In this document: positions 25,223 through 34,179 of the stretch, one piece after another
Position numbering within the stretch: the first letter of the stretch is position 1
Layout of the letters: the number at the start of each line of letters is the position of its first letter
Source of the DNA: Flagellimonas okinawensis
GTDB taxonomy: Bacteria; Bacteroidota; Bacteroidia; Flavobacteriales; Flavobacteriaceae
Direction of reading: 5' to 3'
Assembly: GCF_029194005.1 (NCBI RefSeq)
Contig: NZ_JARFVA010000003.1
Span: 372,001-436,000 of the forward strand
Length of the DNA: 64,000 nucleotides
The notes under the pieces: model-generated
Database searches by the model: none
What the model saw: the letters and a program-made list of their open reading frames with translations, nothing else
What the model was told of the DNA's origin: nothing
Position numbers and translations under genes: made by a program

Positions 25223-25717
25223 ATGGAAGCTATTAAAGCAAAAAATAAAACATTCAAAAAATTGGGATTCACTTATTTAGAAACTGCTGAAATTGTAGTA
25301 AGTCTAAATACGCTATTGGCGAATTACCAAGTATTCTACAATAAACTGAGAAATTTTCACTGGAACATTGAAGGACCTGACTTCTTTGAATTACATGAGG
25401 AATTCGAAAATGAATACAATACAGTAAAGGAGAACATTGATGAAGTGGCGGAAAGAATTCGAGTATTCGGGGTAAAGAGCAACTTTACCATGAAAAAAAC
25501 CTTGGAGCTCTCCAAAATTGAGGAACAGGAGAAAAATCTATCGGCTCTGGAAATGGTAAGAGAAGTATTGCACGACTACGAAATTTTGCACGATAGCATG
25601 TTGGATGCCGTTAACGCTTCTCTCGAAACCGGAGATGTTGTTACCGAAAACATGTTGACAGAGTTTATGACCGAACTGGAGAAAAGACACTGGATGTTCA
25701 CTTCCTTCCTAAAGTAG
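25223..25717 (+). CDS. dps: Dps family ferritin-like protein
   Basis: 164 residues, normal for the family. Dps forms 12-subunit shells that oxidise and store iron and protect DNA from peroxide. The inter-subunit ferroxidase residues are visible: NFHWNIEGPDFFELHEEF (His46, His58) and ENIDEVAERI (Asp73, Glu77). The N-terminal tail is Lys-rich (MEAIKAKNKTFKKLG), which in other Dps proteins helps DNA contact. Monocistronic by spacing. A palindrome lies about 120 bases upstream. Confidence 0.93.
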   Translation: MEAIKAKNKTFKKLGFTYLETAEIVVSLNTLLANYQVFYNKLRNFHWNIEGPDFFELHEEFENEYNTVKENIDEVAERIRVFGVKSNFTMKKTLELSKIEEQEKNLSALEMVREVLHDYEILHDSMLDAVNASLETGDVVTENMLTEFMTELEKRHWMFTSFLK

Positions 25718-25770
25718 TAAACATTCAATCTTTAGAGAAAACAGATTTATTCACCATTAAAAATTATACT

Positions 25771-26241
25771 ATGAAAAAGCTATTCACTATACTATCATTT
25801 GCAACTTTAACCGCTTTTGCCGGATACGGTCAGAGCCAAAATTCAGGCGTAATGAAAGCCACTACACAACTTAAAACTTTTACCGTTTCTGAAAACGGCG
25901 TGGAGAAAGAGTACAGCGTAAAGGTTATGGAGCGAAGAAAATATGGTCTGGAACTTAACAACAAGGATAAAGGTATGGTCAACCAAGATAGAAAACTAAC
26001 CTCTCCTTTTGTAACCAAGTTAGTGGCTATCGACAGCAATTCAGATGCTAATTATGATGACTATATGGTATTGAAATACAAAGGTAGCGAGAACAACGAT
26101 TTTGAAGTTGTACAGACCGATAACGGTTTTGATATCAATGTGGATAATAAATCCATGCACTACAATGTTTTGGAGAACAATTATCTCGTAGACAAGAAAA
26201 ACAAAAACTTCTTTATTATCGAAGAGTTTGAATCGAAATAG
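25771..26241 (+). CDS. Secreted protein of unknown function
   Basis: 156 residues with a signal peptide (LSFATLTAFAGYGQ). The mature part has short beta strands (KTFTVSENGVEKEYSVKVMERR, FDINVDNKSMHYNVLE), compatible with a small beta sandwich. No family recognised. It lies 53 bases after dps and ends at a strong terminator, so it may share the dps transcript. Confidence 0.75.
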   Translation: MKKLFTILSFATLTAFAGYGQSQNSGVMKATTQLKTFTVSENGVEKEYSVKVMERRKYGLELNNKDKGMVNQDRKLTSPFVTKLVAIDSNSDANYDDYMVLKYKGSENNDFEVVQTDNGFDINVDNKSMHYNVLENNYLVDKKNKNFFIIEEFESK

Positions 26242-26272
26242 ATTATTTAATTTCGTTTTTTGATTGATGATG

Positions 26273-26298
26273 AAGCCAGGGATTAACCCTGGCTTTTT
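26273..26298 (+). terminator. Rho-independent terminator after the dps region
   Basis: AGCCAGGG (26274-26281) and CCCTGGCT (26287-26294) pair perfectly around ATTAA and run into five T. Confidence 0.9.
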
Positions 26299-26350
26299 CT
26301 TTGACTGAATGAATCGATTAAAACTTATATTTGAAACTTAAATTCAACCT

Positions 26351-26953
26351 ATGGATTCTTGGTTACGCCCTGTTCAATTGGAAGGCGAATTGGTAAAACT
26401 TGTCCCCCTGCAGAAATCGCAAAAAGTGGACTTGGTCTTTGCCGCTTCCGATGGCAAGCTTTGGGAGCTTTGGTACACTTCCGTTCCTTCCCCAAAAACC
26501 ATAGATTCCTATTTGGATATTGCCCTTTCCGACCAAGAAAAGGGGAAAGCGTTGCCTTTTGCGATCATCAACAAGAAAACCAACACCATAATTGGGAGTA
26601 CACGCTTCTTAAATGTAGATGCAAAAAACAAAAGAGTGGAAATCGGAGCCACTTGGTATGCCAAAAAAGCGCAGCGGACAGGAATAAATACAGAGAGCAA
26701 ATACCTCATGCTAAAGTATGCTTTTGAAAATTTGAACTGTATAGCGGTAGAGTTTCGCACCCATTTTCATAACCATCCTTCCCGAAACGCCATTCTCCGT
26801 TTGGGCGCAAAACAAGATGGTATTTTAAGAAACCATAGAGTGGATGAGTTCGGAAATTTTCGGGACACCGTTGTTTTTTCCATTTTGAACAGCGAATGGA
26901 AGACTGTAAAAACATCCTTAGAATATAAGATGGGGAAGAGCTATTTGGGCTAG
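26351..26953 (+). CDS. GNAT family N-acetyltransferase (RimJ/RimL-like)
   Basis: 200 residues. The RimJ/L type of GNAT fold is shown by the LVPLQKSQKVDLVFAAS start, NTIIGSTRFLNVD, VEIGATWYAKKAQRTGINTESKYLML (the acetyl-CoA-binding turn with R/Q-x-x-G) and the final RNAILRLGAKQDGILRNH. It would transfer an acetyl group from acetyl-CoA to an amine, possibly a protein N-terminus or a small molecule. Its last four bases overlap the convergent glycerate kinase gene. Confidence 0.9.
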   Translation: MDSWLRPVQLEGELVKLVPLQKSQKVDLVFAASDGKLWELWYTSVPSPKTIDSYLDIALSDQEKGKALPFAIINKKTNTIIGSTRFLNVDAKNKRVEIGATWYAKKAQRTGINTESKYLMLKYAFENLNCIAVEFRTHFHNHPSRNAILRLGAKQDGILRNHRVDEFGNFRDTVVFSILNSEWKTVKTSLEYKMGKSYLG

Positions 26954-28086
26954 TCTTTGCCCAACTTCAACAGTTTTGCAAAATTGTAACTGGCCAGTTC
27001 AAGGTTTTCCACGGTCCTGGCCTTGGCATCGTCTAAATTCCCGATTTGATTAAGGATAGAAACCGCATAATCCAATCCCATTTTTTCCATTTCATCAATC
27101 GTCACATCTATGGAACCGCAAAATGCCGCAATAGGAACCTGATGTTTTTTTGCAGATTGCACTACCCCATTAATGGTTTTACCTGAGAACGTCTGCCCAT
27201 CCAATTGTCCCTCACCGGTGATGACCCAATCAGCGCCTACCAAGACTTTATCAAAATTGGCGATTTCCATCACCAAATCCACCCCTGAGGCCAGTTCAGC
27301 ATTTAAAAAAACCACCGCGCCACCACCAAGTCCACCAGCAGCTCCTGCACCAGCAATTTGTTGCACATTAATTTTAAAAGTGGATTTCAGTACACCCGCA
27401 AAACATTCCAGTCCTTTATCCAAAAAGGTTATTTCTTCAGTTGATGCGCCTTTTTGTGCCCCATAAATTTTGGCCGCACCATTTTCCCCGTAAAAGGGGT
27501 TGTTGACATCACAGGCCACTTGAATTTTGGCATCGGACAACTTAGGGTTCACCTTGTCTTTTTTGATATCCTTCACCTTGCCCAAATTTTTCCCTATGGG
27601 CTCCAGTTCATTCCCTTCAGCATCCAAAAAAGAATAGCCCAAGGCCTTGGCCATACCCATGCCCCCATCATTGGTGGCACTTCCTCCTATACCCAACACA
27701 ATACTTTTCGCTCCCCTTTCAATGGCATCCACAATCATTTCACCAGTCCCCAAAGTGGTGGTGTCCATGCAGTTCATCTCGGATTTTTCCAACAATTTAT
27801 AGCCCGATGCTTCCGACATTTCAATAAAGGCTGTTTTCTTTTCCTTGGAGAATAAATATTCCACCGTGATTTCACGAAACAAAGGGTCCTTTACCTTTAC
27901 AGAAACTGAAGAGGCATTGAGGTAATCGGCCACCACGTCAATGGTTCCATCACCTCCGTCCGCCAAAGGTCTATTGACTATTTCCGCAAATGGAAAAACT
28001 TTTTTGATGCCTCGGGCAACGGTTTCACAAAATTCGCGTCCTGTTAAAGAGCCCTTATATTTATCGGGTGCCAAAATAAATTTCAT
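26950..28086 (-). CDS. glxK: Glycerate kinase, type II (GlxK/GarK)
   Basis: 378 residues. It phosphorylates D-glycerate with ATP. Typical blocks are LAPDKYKGSLTGREFCE at the N-terminus, NRPLADGGDGT (about 40), VLGIGGSATNDGGMGMAKALG (about 130), AGAAGGLGGGAVVFLNA (about 245) and WVITGEGQLDGQTFSGKT (about 285). It links glyoxylate or glucarate degradation to glycolysis. No other gene of those pathways is nearby. The gene symbol is by family resemblance. Confidence 0.93.
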   Translation of the reverse strand: MKFILAPDKYKGSLTGREFCETVARGIKKVFPFAEIVNRPLADGGDGTIDVVADYLNASSVSVKVKDPLFREITVEYLFSKEKKTAFIEMSEASGYKLLEKSEMNCMDTTTLGTGEMIVDAIERGAKSIVLGIGGSATNDGGMGMAKALGYSFLDAEGNELEPIGKNLGKVKDIKKDKVNPKLSDAKIQVACDVNNPFYGENGAAKIYGAQKGASTEEITFLDKGLECFAGVLKSTFKINVQQIAGAGAAGGLGGGAVVFLNAELASGVDLVMEIANFDKVLVGADWVITGEGQLDGQTFSGKTINGVVQSAKKHQVPIAAFCGSIDVTIDEMEKMGLDYAVSILNQIGNLDDAKARTVENLELASYNFAKLLKLGKD

Positions 28087-28165
28087 CCCTACAATGTACT
28101 CAAGTTAATCGAGTTAACCCAGAGAATTTCATCTGTATCGGCACAAAATACATTGCGGCACAAGT

Positions 28166-28196
28166 TTTGAACATAAAGAGCAAGTACATACCTTTA
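28166..28196 (+). promoter_or_regulatory. Promoter of the SIMPL-domain gene
   Basis: TTTG at 28166-28169, a 19-base spacer, TACCTTTA at 28189-28196. Seven of eight -7 positions fit the Bacteroidota consensus; the ATG lies 14 bases on. Confidence 0.5.
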
Positions 28197-28209
28197 ATAA
28201 AATTACATC

Positions 28210-28908
28210 ATGAAAAAAGCAATCATTTTTATAGCGACCGCATTGTTCACCACAACAATGTTCGCCCAATCCAAAAACTTTTTGGACATCCCATATTTGG
28301 AAACACATGCCCAAGTTGACACCATGGTCACTCCAGATAAAATTTACCTCAACATCATCATCCAAGAGAAGGACACTAAAGGCCGAGTTTCCATAGAGGA
28401 GCAGGAAAATCAAATGGCTCAACGCCTAAAAGCACTAGGGATTGATCTAGAGGAACAACTCGTGATAAAAGACGCCAGCAGCAATTTCAAAAAATACTTT
28501 TTGCGCCAACAAGAAGTGCTAAAAAGCAAACAATACGCTCTGCTGGTCTATTCCGGTAAAGAACTGGGCGATGTAATGTTGGCCCTTGAGCAATTGGACA
28601 TTGCCAATACCAGAATCGAAAAAACAGAATACTCCAAAATGGACGAACTGGAACTGGAACTTAAATCCAAGGCGGTAAAAAAAGCCATGCAAAAGGCCGA
28701 TGCCCTCACAAAACCTTTGGGACAAAAGGTAGGTATGGCCATACATATTGCGGACAATTCCCAATATTATCCGAGGTACAACCAAGCTCCCATGATGGAA
28801 ATGAAGGCCGTTTCTGCGGATATGGGCCAGGCACAGCCTTTGGACATAGACTTTGAAAAAATAAAGGTGGAAACCACTGTAAATGTAAAATTCGCCTTGT
28901 CCAATTAA
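28210..28908 (+). CDS. SIMPL domain (DUF541) periplasmic protein
   Basis: 232 residues with a signal peptide (IFIATALFTTTMFAQ). The SIMPL/DUF541 pattern is visible: DTMVTPDKIYLNIIIQEKD, then LKALGIDLEEQLVIKDASS, VLKSKQYALLVYSGKELGDVM and KKAMQKADALTKPLGQKVG. Members are exported and often linked to stress resistance or surface structures; mechanism unknown. The next gene follows closely. Confidence 0.88.
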   Translation: MKKAIIFIATALFTTTMFAQSKNFLDIPYLETHAQVDTMVTPDKIYLNIIIQEKDTKGRVSIEEQENQMAQRLKALGIDLEEQLVIKDASSNFKKYFLRQQEVLKSKQYALLVYSGKELGDVMLALEQLDIANTRIEKTEYSKMDELELELKSKAVKKAMQKADALTKPLGQKVGMAIHIADNSQYYPRYNQAPMMEMKAVSADMGQAQPLDIDFEKIKVETTVNVKFALSN

Positions 28909-28946
28909 TGGTAAGGCATTCAATCATCAATCAAACAAAACCAATT

Positions 28947-29438
28947 ATGAAATCGATCGCACTTATTTTAATGTTCAGCGCAGGGCTGGTTTCCGCACAA
29001 GAAACCATGCAGTTGCAAGAAGGCCAGTCATCACCAAAAGCAAGTTTGGAAGACGTTTCCTGGATAGAAGGTCAATGGACCGGGGAAGCCTTCGGGGGTA
29101 TTGCCGAAGAGATTTGGAGCGCACCTTTGGGAAATTCCATGATGTTCGTCTTCCGAATGGTCAACGAAGGCAAAGTTTCCTTCTACGAATCTGGCCATAT
29201 TCAACAGCTGGATGATTCGTTGATACTCCAGCTCAAGCACTTCGATGGCAACATGAAAGGATGGGAAGAGAAAGACCGGACCATCGATTTTAAACTGGTG
29301 AAACTCGAACCCAACAAAGTATATTTTGAGGGACTCACCATGGAAAAAATAAGTGACGACCAAATGAATGTTTGGGTCTTGATCGAAGAAGAAGGCCATA
29401 CCGAGGAAATACTTTTTGCCTACAAAAGAGTAAAGTGA
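28947..29438 (+). CDS. DUF6265-like secreted protein
   Basis: 163 residues from the ATG at 28947, which starts a signal peptide (MKSIALILMFSAGLVSAQ); the open frame begins at 28908 but that part is leader. The mature domain WIEGQWTGEAFGGIAEEIW and MMFVFRMVNEGKVSFYE matches the lipocalin-like DUF6265 pattern, a beta-barrel of unknown ligand. It follows the SIMPL gene by 38 bases, likely one operon. Confidence 0.8.
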   Translation: MKSIALILMFSAGLVSAQETMQLQEGQSSPKASLEDVSWIEGQWTGEAFGGIAEEIWSAPLGNSMMFVFRMVNEGKVSFYESGHIQQLDDSLILQLKHFDGNMKGWEEKDRTIDFKLVKLEPNKVYFEGLTMEKISDDQMNVWVLIEEEGHTEEILFAYKRVK

Positions 29439-29501
29439 TTTAGTTTCATTGGAATAGCTTGAATTAGTATCTTTAACGGACTAACTAATTCCAACACTCT
29501 C

Positions 29502-32500
29502 GTGAAATTAAAACCTCTACTTTTATGTGCCATGTTATTGGCATTGCATCCCATGGATGCCCAACGCAGAAACAAAAAATCAGACCAACCTTCCATTGTT
29601 GTCAACGACTCCCTATTCCCAGGATTAAAATGGCGTAACATAGGCCCTTTTCGAGGGGGGCGTAGCGTTACTTCATCCGGGGTTGTGGGACAACCGCACA
29701 CCTATTATATGGGAACTACAGGAGGCGGCATCTGGAAAACCACCGATGATGGTGTAACATGGAAAAATATATCCGATGGATTCCTTAAAACAGGAACTGT
29801 TGGAGATATTGCCGTTTCCGAAACCAACCCCAACATTGTTGTTGCAGGAATGGGTGAGCACCCTGCACGTGGGGTAATGACCTCCATGGGGGATGGTGTT
29901 TACAAATCCACCGATGCAGGAAAAACCTGGGAACATATCGGATTGGATTATACACGTCATATTTCCGATGTGATTATTCACCCTACCAATCCCGATGTTA
30001 TTTATGTTGCAGCTCAAGGCGCCCAATATGGGCCATCGCAAGACCGAGGTATTTACCGTTCTACAGACGGTGGCGAAACATGGGAAAAAGTACTTTATGT
30101 CAACGATATAACCGGGGCTTCATCCCTTAGTATGGACATGAACAATCCGCTCATCTTATATGCGGCCATGTGGCAGCACGAAAGAACGCCTTGGACCATT
30201 ACCTCTGGGGGAGCTTCCTCTGGATTTTACAAATCCACCGACGGTGGGACTACCTGGGACAAAATGGAAAAAGGTCTCCCCAAAGAATTTGGGAAATCGG
30301 GCATATCCGTTTCCAGGGCAAATTCCGATGTGGTGTATGCCGTACTTGAGGCCGAAGGCGAAAAAGGCGGCGTTTACAAAAGTACCGATGCCGGAAAAAC
30401 ATGGAAACAGACCAATAAAGACCGCATCAATATCGCAAGATCTTGGTACTACATGGAGATTTTTGCAGATACCCAAAACGAAAATATCGTTTACGTACTC
30501 AATGCCCCGGTGACCAAATCCATTGATGGCGGAAAGACCTTTACCCCTGTCCCAACACCACATGGCGATAATCATGATCTTTGGATTCATCCAGATAACA
30601 ACCAAGTTATGATCAACTCCAACGATGGTGGTGCCAATGTTTCCAATAATGGTGGTATGAGCTGGAGTTCACAAGAATACCAACCTACTGCACAGTTTTA
30701 TAGGGTAATAACCGATAATCTAGTCCCCTACAATGTATATGGAGGACAACAGGACAATACCTCTGTGGCCATTGCCAGTAGAACAAGGGATGGTGGTATC
30801 GATTGGAAAGACTGGTACGCCGTGGCCGGCTGTGAAAGTGCCTATCTGGCATTTGACCCGGACAATCCCGAGTTTGTTTATGGCGGATGTTACCAAGGAA
30901 TCATTGAAAAATGGGTGAAAGCTTCCCGTGAGGCAAAACCAATCAAGGAATACCCTGAATTGGGTCTCGGAAACATTCCCAAAGACTTTAAATTCCGATA
31001 TAATTGGAATGCTCCGATCATTAGCTCTCCTCACGACAGAAATACCATTTACCATGCAGGTAATGTAGTGTTCAGAACCAAAGATGGCGGGTACAGCTGG
31101 GATGTGATCAGTCCTGACCTTACAAGAAACGAAATTGAAAAACAAGGGCCGGGAAGTGGTCCATATACCAACGAAGCTGCCGGTGGGGAAAACTATAACA
31201 CGATTATGTACTTGGTGGAATCCCCACACGAGGAAGGTGTACTTTATGCCGGTTCCGATGATGGATTGGTACATATTACCAAAAATGGAGGCGAAAGCTG
31301 GGAAAACATTACTCCTCCAAACATCAAAGAGGGCATCATCAACAGTATTGAAGTATCCCCGCATGATCAGGCCACTGCCTATATCACTTTAATGCGATAC
31401 AAGTCCATGGATTTGAATACCTACATCTTCAAAACCACCGATTATGGTCAAACTTGGACCAAAATCACCAACGGAATCGATGGAGAGCATACATTTGCCC
31501 GAGTTGTTCGTGAGGATAAAAAGCAAAAAGGATTACTGTACGCCGGTACCGAGACCGGACTTTATGTTTCTTTGGATGATGGCCAGCATTGGCAATCCCT
31601 GCAATTGAACTTGCCCGTTGTGCCGATCAATGACCTTATAATTCAAGATAATGATTTGGTGGCCGCAACTGCTGGAAGGGCGTTCTGGATTTTAGACGAT
31701 TTGGGTGCCATCCAAAATAGTTTGACACCTGTCAATTCTTTACAGATTGTTACACCAAAACCATCGTACAGAATTTTTAACGGTAGTACCGACCAATATG
31801 TACCTGGGTTGGGTCAAAACCCAAAATCAGGGGTAACCTTCGATTATTATCTTCCGAAAAAGTTGGATTCCACCGAACTGAAGCTTGAAGTACTTTCGGG
31901 CGGAAAAGTAATCAGAACCTATACCAACCAAGCTCCAAAAAGCTTTAAGAGCTGGCCGGGCGGTCCATCAAAACCTAAGGTTTTACCCACTGCCAAAGGG
32001 TACAACCGATTTACATGGGATTTTTACCGCGAGCCTTCCCCTGCCATCGATAACGTATTTGGTTATGATGGATATGGAAGTTCTCGAGTAGCACCGGGTA
32101 CTTTTACGCTTCGTTTAACTATGGGAGATGAAACAGTGGAGACCAGTGCCGTGGTATTGGCAGACCCATTGATCGATGCAACTGCTGCCGATTATGCAGA
32201 GCAACAGTCGTATCTGACCCGAATTGACGAAACTTTGGTGGACATGCACAAAGCGGTCAACCAAATGCGCACGGCAAAAAGTCAGCTCAAAAAATATGAG
32301 GAGCTATTAAAAGACAACGAAAGTGCGAAAGAATTGTTGGAGAAAGGCGATGCACTTTTGGAGCGCATCAATACTTGGGAAGAAAACCTGATTCAACCCA
32401 AACAGAAAACCTTCCAAGATGTAGTGAACTTTAGCAGTAAACTGAATGCTGATTTTATGCATTTGAGAGGGTTTATCGATGTGGCCGAACCCAAAGTTAC

Positions 32501-32651
32501 AGAAGGCGCCAAAGAACTATTTAGGGACAATTTGGCCCAATGGAAAACTTTTGAAGATGAGAAAAATGCCATCGTAGGAAGTGGCATGAAAGAGTACAAC
32601 GATATGTTCAAAGCTTTGGACATACCAGCCATTATTTTAACAGGAGAGTAA
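29502..32651 (+). CDS. Secreted sortilin/BNR-repeat beta-propeller protein
   Basis: 1049 residues starting at GTG (29502), chosen because it opens a signal peptide ([17 protein letters not shown]). At least ten Asp-box (BNR) repeats of the S/T-x-D-x-G-x-T-W type are visible, e.g. [16 protein letters not shown] (twice), [30 protein letters not shown] and TTDYGQTW. They build two beta-propellers like the VPS10/sortilin fold over residues 30-760. A C-terminal part (about 900-1040) is helical and charged. Often labelled glycosyl hydrolase, but BNR boxes alone do not prove that activity. Such proteins are abundant in marine Flavobacteria and probably bind or degrade proteins outside the cell. Stop and next start share one base. 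Confidence 0.9.
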   Translation: MKLKPLLLCAMLLALHPMDAQRRNKKSDQPSIVVNDSLFPGLKWRNIGPFRGGRSVTSSGVVGQPHTYYMGTTGGGIWKTTDDGVTWKNISDGFLKTGTVGDIAVSETNPNIVVAGMGEHPARGVMTSMGDGVYKSTDAGKTWEHIGLDYTRHISDVIIHPTNPDVIYVAAQGAQYGPSQDRGIYRSTDGGETWEKVLYVNDITGASSLSMDMNNPLILYAAMWQHERTPWTITSGGASSGFYKSTDGGTTWDKMEKGLPKEFGKSGISVSRANSDVVYAVLEAEGEKGGVYKSTDAGKTWKQTNKDRINIARSWYYMEIFADTQNENIVYVLNAPVTKSIDGGKTFTPVPTPHGDNHDLWIHPDNNQVMINSNDGGANVSNNGGMSWSSQEYQPTAQFYRVITDNLVPYNVYGGQQDNTSVAIASRTRDGGIDWKDWYAVAGCESAYLAFDPDNPEFVYGGCYQGIIEKWVKASREAKPIKEYPELGLGNIPKDFKFRYNWNAPIISSPHDRNTIYHAGNVVFRTKDGGYSWDVISPDLTRNEIEKQGPGSGPYTNEAAGGENYNTIMYLVESPHEEGVLYAGSDDGLVHITKNGGESWENITPPNIKEGIINSIEVSPHDQATAYITLMRYKSMDLNTYIFKTTDYGQTWTKITNGIDGEHTFARVVREDKKQKGLLYAGTETGLYVSLDDGQHWQSLQLNLPVVPINDLIIQDNDLVAATAGRAFWILDDLGAIQNSLTPVNSLQIVTPKPSYRIFNGSTDQYVPGLGQNPKSGVTFDYYLPKKLDSTELKLEVLSGGKVIRTYTNQAPKSFKSWPGGPSKPKVLPTAKGYNRFTWDFYREPSPAIDNVFGYDGYGSSRVAPGTFTLRLTMGDETVETSAVVLADPLIDATAADYAEQQSYLTRIDETLVDMHKAVNQMRTAKSQLKKYEELLKDNESAKELLEKGDALLERINTWEENLIQPKQKTFQDVVNFSSKLNADFMHLRGFIDVAEPKVTEGAKELFRDNLAQWKTFEDEKNAIVGSGMKEYNDMFKALDIPAIILTGE

Positions 32652-33223
32652 TGGCAAAGACCTTTTGGACGGATCAGGAGTTCACAAAACAGGATTATAC
32701 GCATCAAAAATTGCCCAAGGGCGATTACGAAAATTGCCGTTTTGTGGACTGCCTGTTCTCCGAGGGGTATTTGGACAACCAAAATTTTGTGGAATGCACC
32801 TTTGAGGGTTGCGACCTTACCAACGCCAATATTGCCCACACTACCTTTCATGATGTAACCTTTACCGACTGCAAAATGGTAGGTGTCCAGTTTGAAACCT
32901 GCAACCACCTCTTATTGACGCTTCATTTTACGGGATGCAATCTATCGGTGGCATCTTTTCAGGGTTTGAACCTACCGAGCATCATATTCGAAGATTGCAA
33001 ATTTCATCAGACCGATTTCACGGAGACGTTTCTAAAAGGAGCTAAATTCACCAACTGTGATTTAGAAAATGCCATTTTTGAAGGCACTGATTTGGAAAAG
33101 ACCGACTTTAGATCTTCCATAAATTTTAATATCGACCCTTCCCTCAATCGCCTGAAGAAGACACGTTTCAAGAAAGATGGATTGATTGGTTTATTAAAAA
33201 AGTATGATATTGTGGTATCCTAA
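32651..33223 (+). CDS. Pentapeptide-repeat protein (Qnr/MfpA-like fold)
   Basis: 190 residues built almost wholly of five-residue units with Cys, Phe or Leu in the centre (CRFVDCLFSE, CTFEGCDLTNANIAHTTF, CDLENAIFEGTDLEKTDF). These coil into a right-handed square helix that mimics DNA. The size and two-part layout resemble chromosomal Qnr relatives, which bind DNA gyrase; such activity is not shown here. No signal peptide, so cytoplasmic. The start ATG overlaps the TAA of the sortilin-like gene by one base. Confidence 0.93.
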   Translation: MAKTFWTDQEFTKQDYTHQKLPKGDYENCRFVDCLFSEGYLDNQNFVECTFEGCDLTNANIAHTTFHDVTFTDCKMVGVQFETCNHLLLTLHFTGCNLSVASFQGLNLPSIIFEDCKFHQTDFTETFLKGAKFTNCDLENAIFEGTDLEKTDFRSSINFNIDPSLNRLKKTRFKKDGLIGLLKKYDIVVS

Positions 33224-33232
33224 TCTTATCCT

Positions 33233-33586
33233 ATGTCCGAAAGAAAATGCTTGGTTTGCGGTGAAAAGCTACTGGGCCGAATAGACCAAAAATACTGTTC
33301 CGACCATTGCAGGAATGCCTATAACAACCTTCTCAATAGAGATAGCAAAAATTTGGTGCGCAACATTAACAACAAGCTTCGTAAGAATTATAGAATTTTG
33401 GATAGCTTTCCCCTTAGGGACGGAAAAACAAAGACCACAAAAATGCGCTTGCTGGACAAAGGGTTCGATTTTGAATATATCACCAACCTATATACCACCA
33501 AAAAAGGCAGCACGTATTATTTCGTTTACGATCTAGGGTATCTGCCCCTAGACAACGATTATTTTATGATCGTAAAAAGGGAATAA
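33233..33586 (+). CDS. Small zinc-ribbon protein (DUF2116-like)
   Basis: 117 residues. An N-terminal zinc ribbon CLVCGEKLLGRIDQKYCSDHC gives four cysteines (C-x2-C and C-x3-C) followed by RNAYNNLLNR, as in DUF2116 proteins. The rest, ending in YFVYDLGYLPLDNDYFMIV, is a conserved Flavobacteria tail of unknown role. It follows the pentapeptide gene by 9 bases, and its stop abuts the stop of the convergent CBS gene with no gap. Confidence 0.8.
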   Translation: MSERKCLVCGEKLLGRIDQKYCSDHCRNAYNNLLNRDSKNLVRNINNKLRKNYRILDSFPLRDGKTKTTKMRLLDKGFDFEYITNLYTTKKGSTYYFVYDLGYLPLDNDYFMIVKRE

Positions 33587-34057
33587 CTATTTCCAACTGT
33601 GAGAAGTCAGTTTTAGTGCAGCCACAACAATATCTTTTCTACTGATCTGACCGACCAAAATATCGTTTTTCATCACAGGCAATCTGCGCCTATTATGTCT
33701 ATCGAAAACACCGGCCGCATCAAAAATGGACATGTCATGAGGAATGGTCTCAACATTCTTGGTCATAAAACGCTCCACACTTTTATCCAATATGGGTTGA
33801 TTAAAATATCTACTCTCTGAAATCTGTTTCATACAATCCGCCTCGGACACAATGCCCACCAAAAACCCATTATTGTCCAACACGGGCCCACCGGAAATAT
33901 GGTGCTTGGCAAAAGTCTCCATCACCTCCAAAATGGATTGCTCCGGAGAAAAGGTGATTAAATTTTTGGTCATATAATCCTCTACCAAAATCGGGGCATT
34001 ATATTTCTTCTTGGACTCCTCTTTGCTTCGTACGCCTTGAAAACTTTTGATTGCCAT
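33587..34057 (-). CDS. Two-CBS-domain protein
   Basis: 156 residues. Two CBS motifs: YMTKNLITFSPEQSILEVMETFAKHHISGGPV (about 27-60) and FMTKNVETIPHDMSIFDAAGVFDRHNRRRLPV (about 95-128). CBS pairs bind adenosine nucleotides and act as energy sensors. There is no attached enzyme domain, so it is a stand-alone module. Stop-to-stop contact with the zinc-ribbon gene leaves no room for a terminator. Confidence 0.92.
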   Translation of the reverse strand: MAIKSFQGVRSKEESKKKYNAPILVEDYMTKNLITFSPEQSILEVMETFAKHHISGGPVLDNNGFLVGIVSEADCMKQISESRYFNQPILDKSVERFMTKNVETIPHDMSIFDAAGVFDRHNRRRLPVMKNDILVGQISRKDIVVAALKLTSHSWK

Positions 34058-34179
34058 ATGGTTAGATTTTAAAGTTGATTAATAAATATAGCTTTTTTTA
34101 GCGAATAACCTAATTTTAACTATCAAAATATGAGAACCTTTCATAATTTCATACATTTAAGTTTCAACAACACTGAACC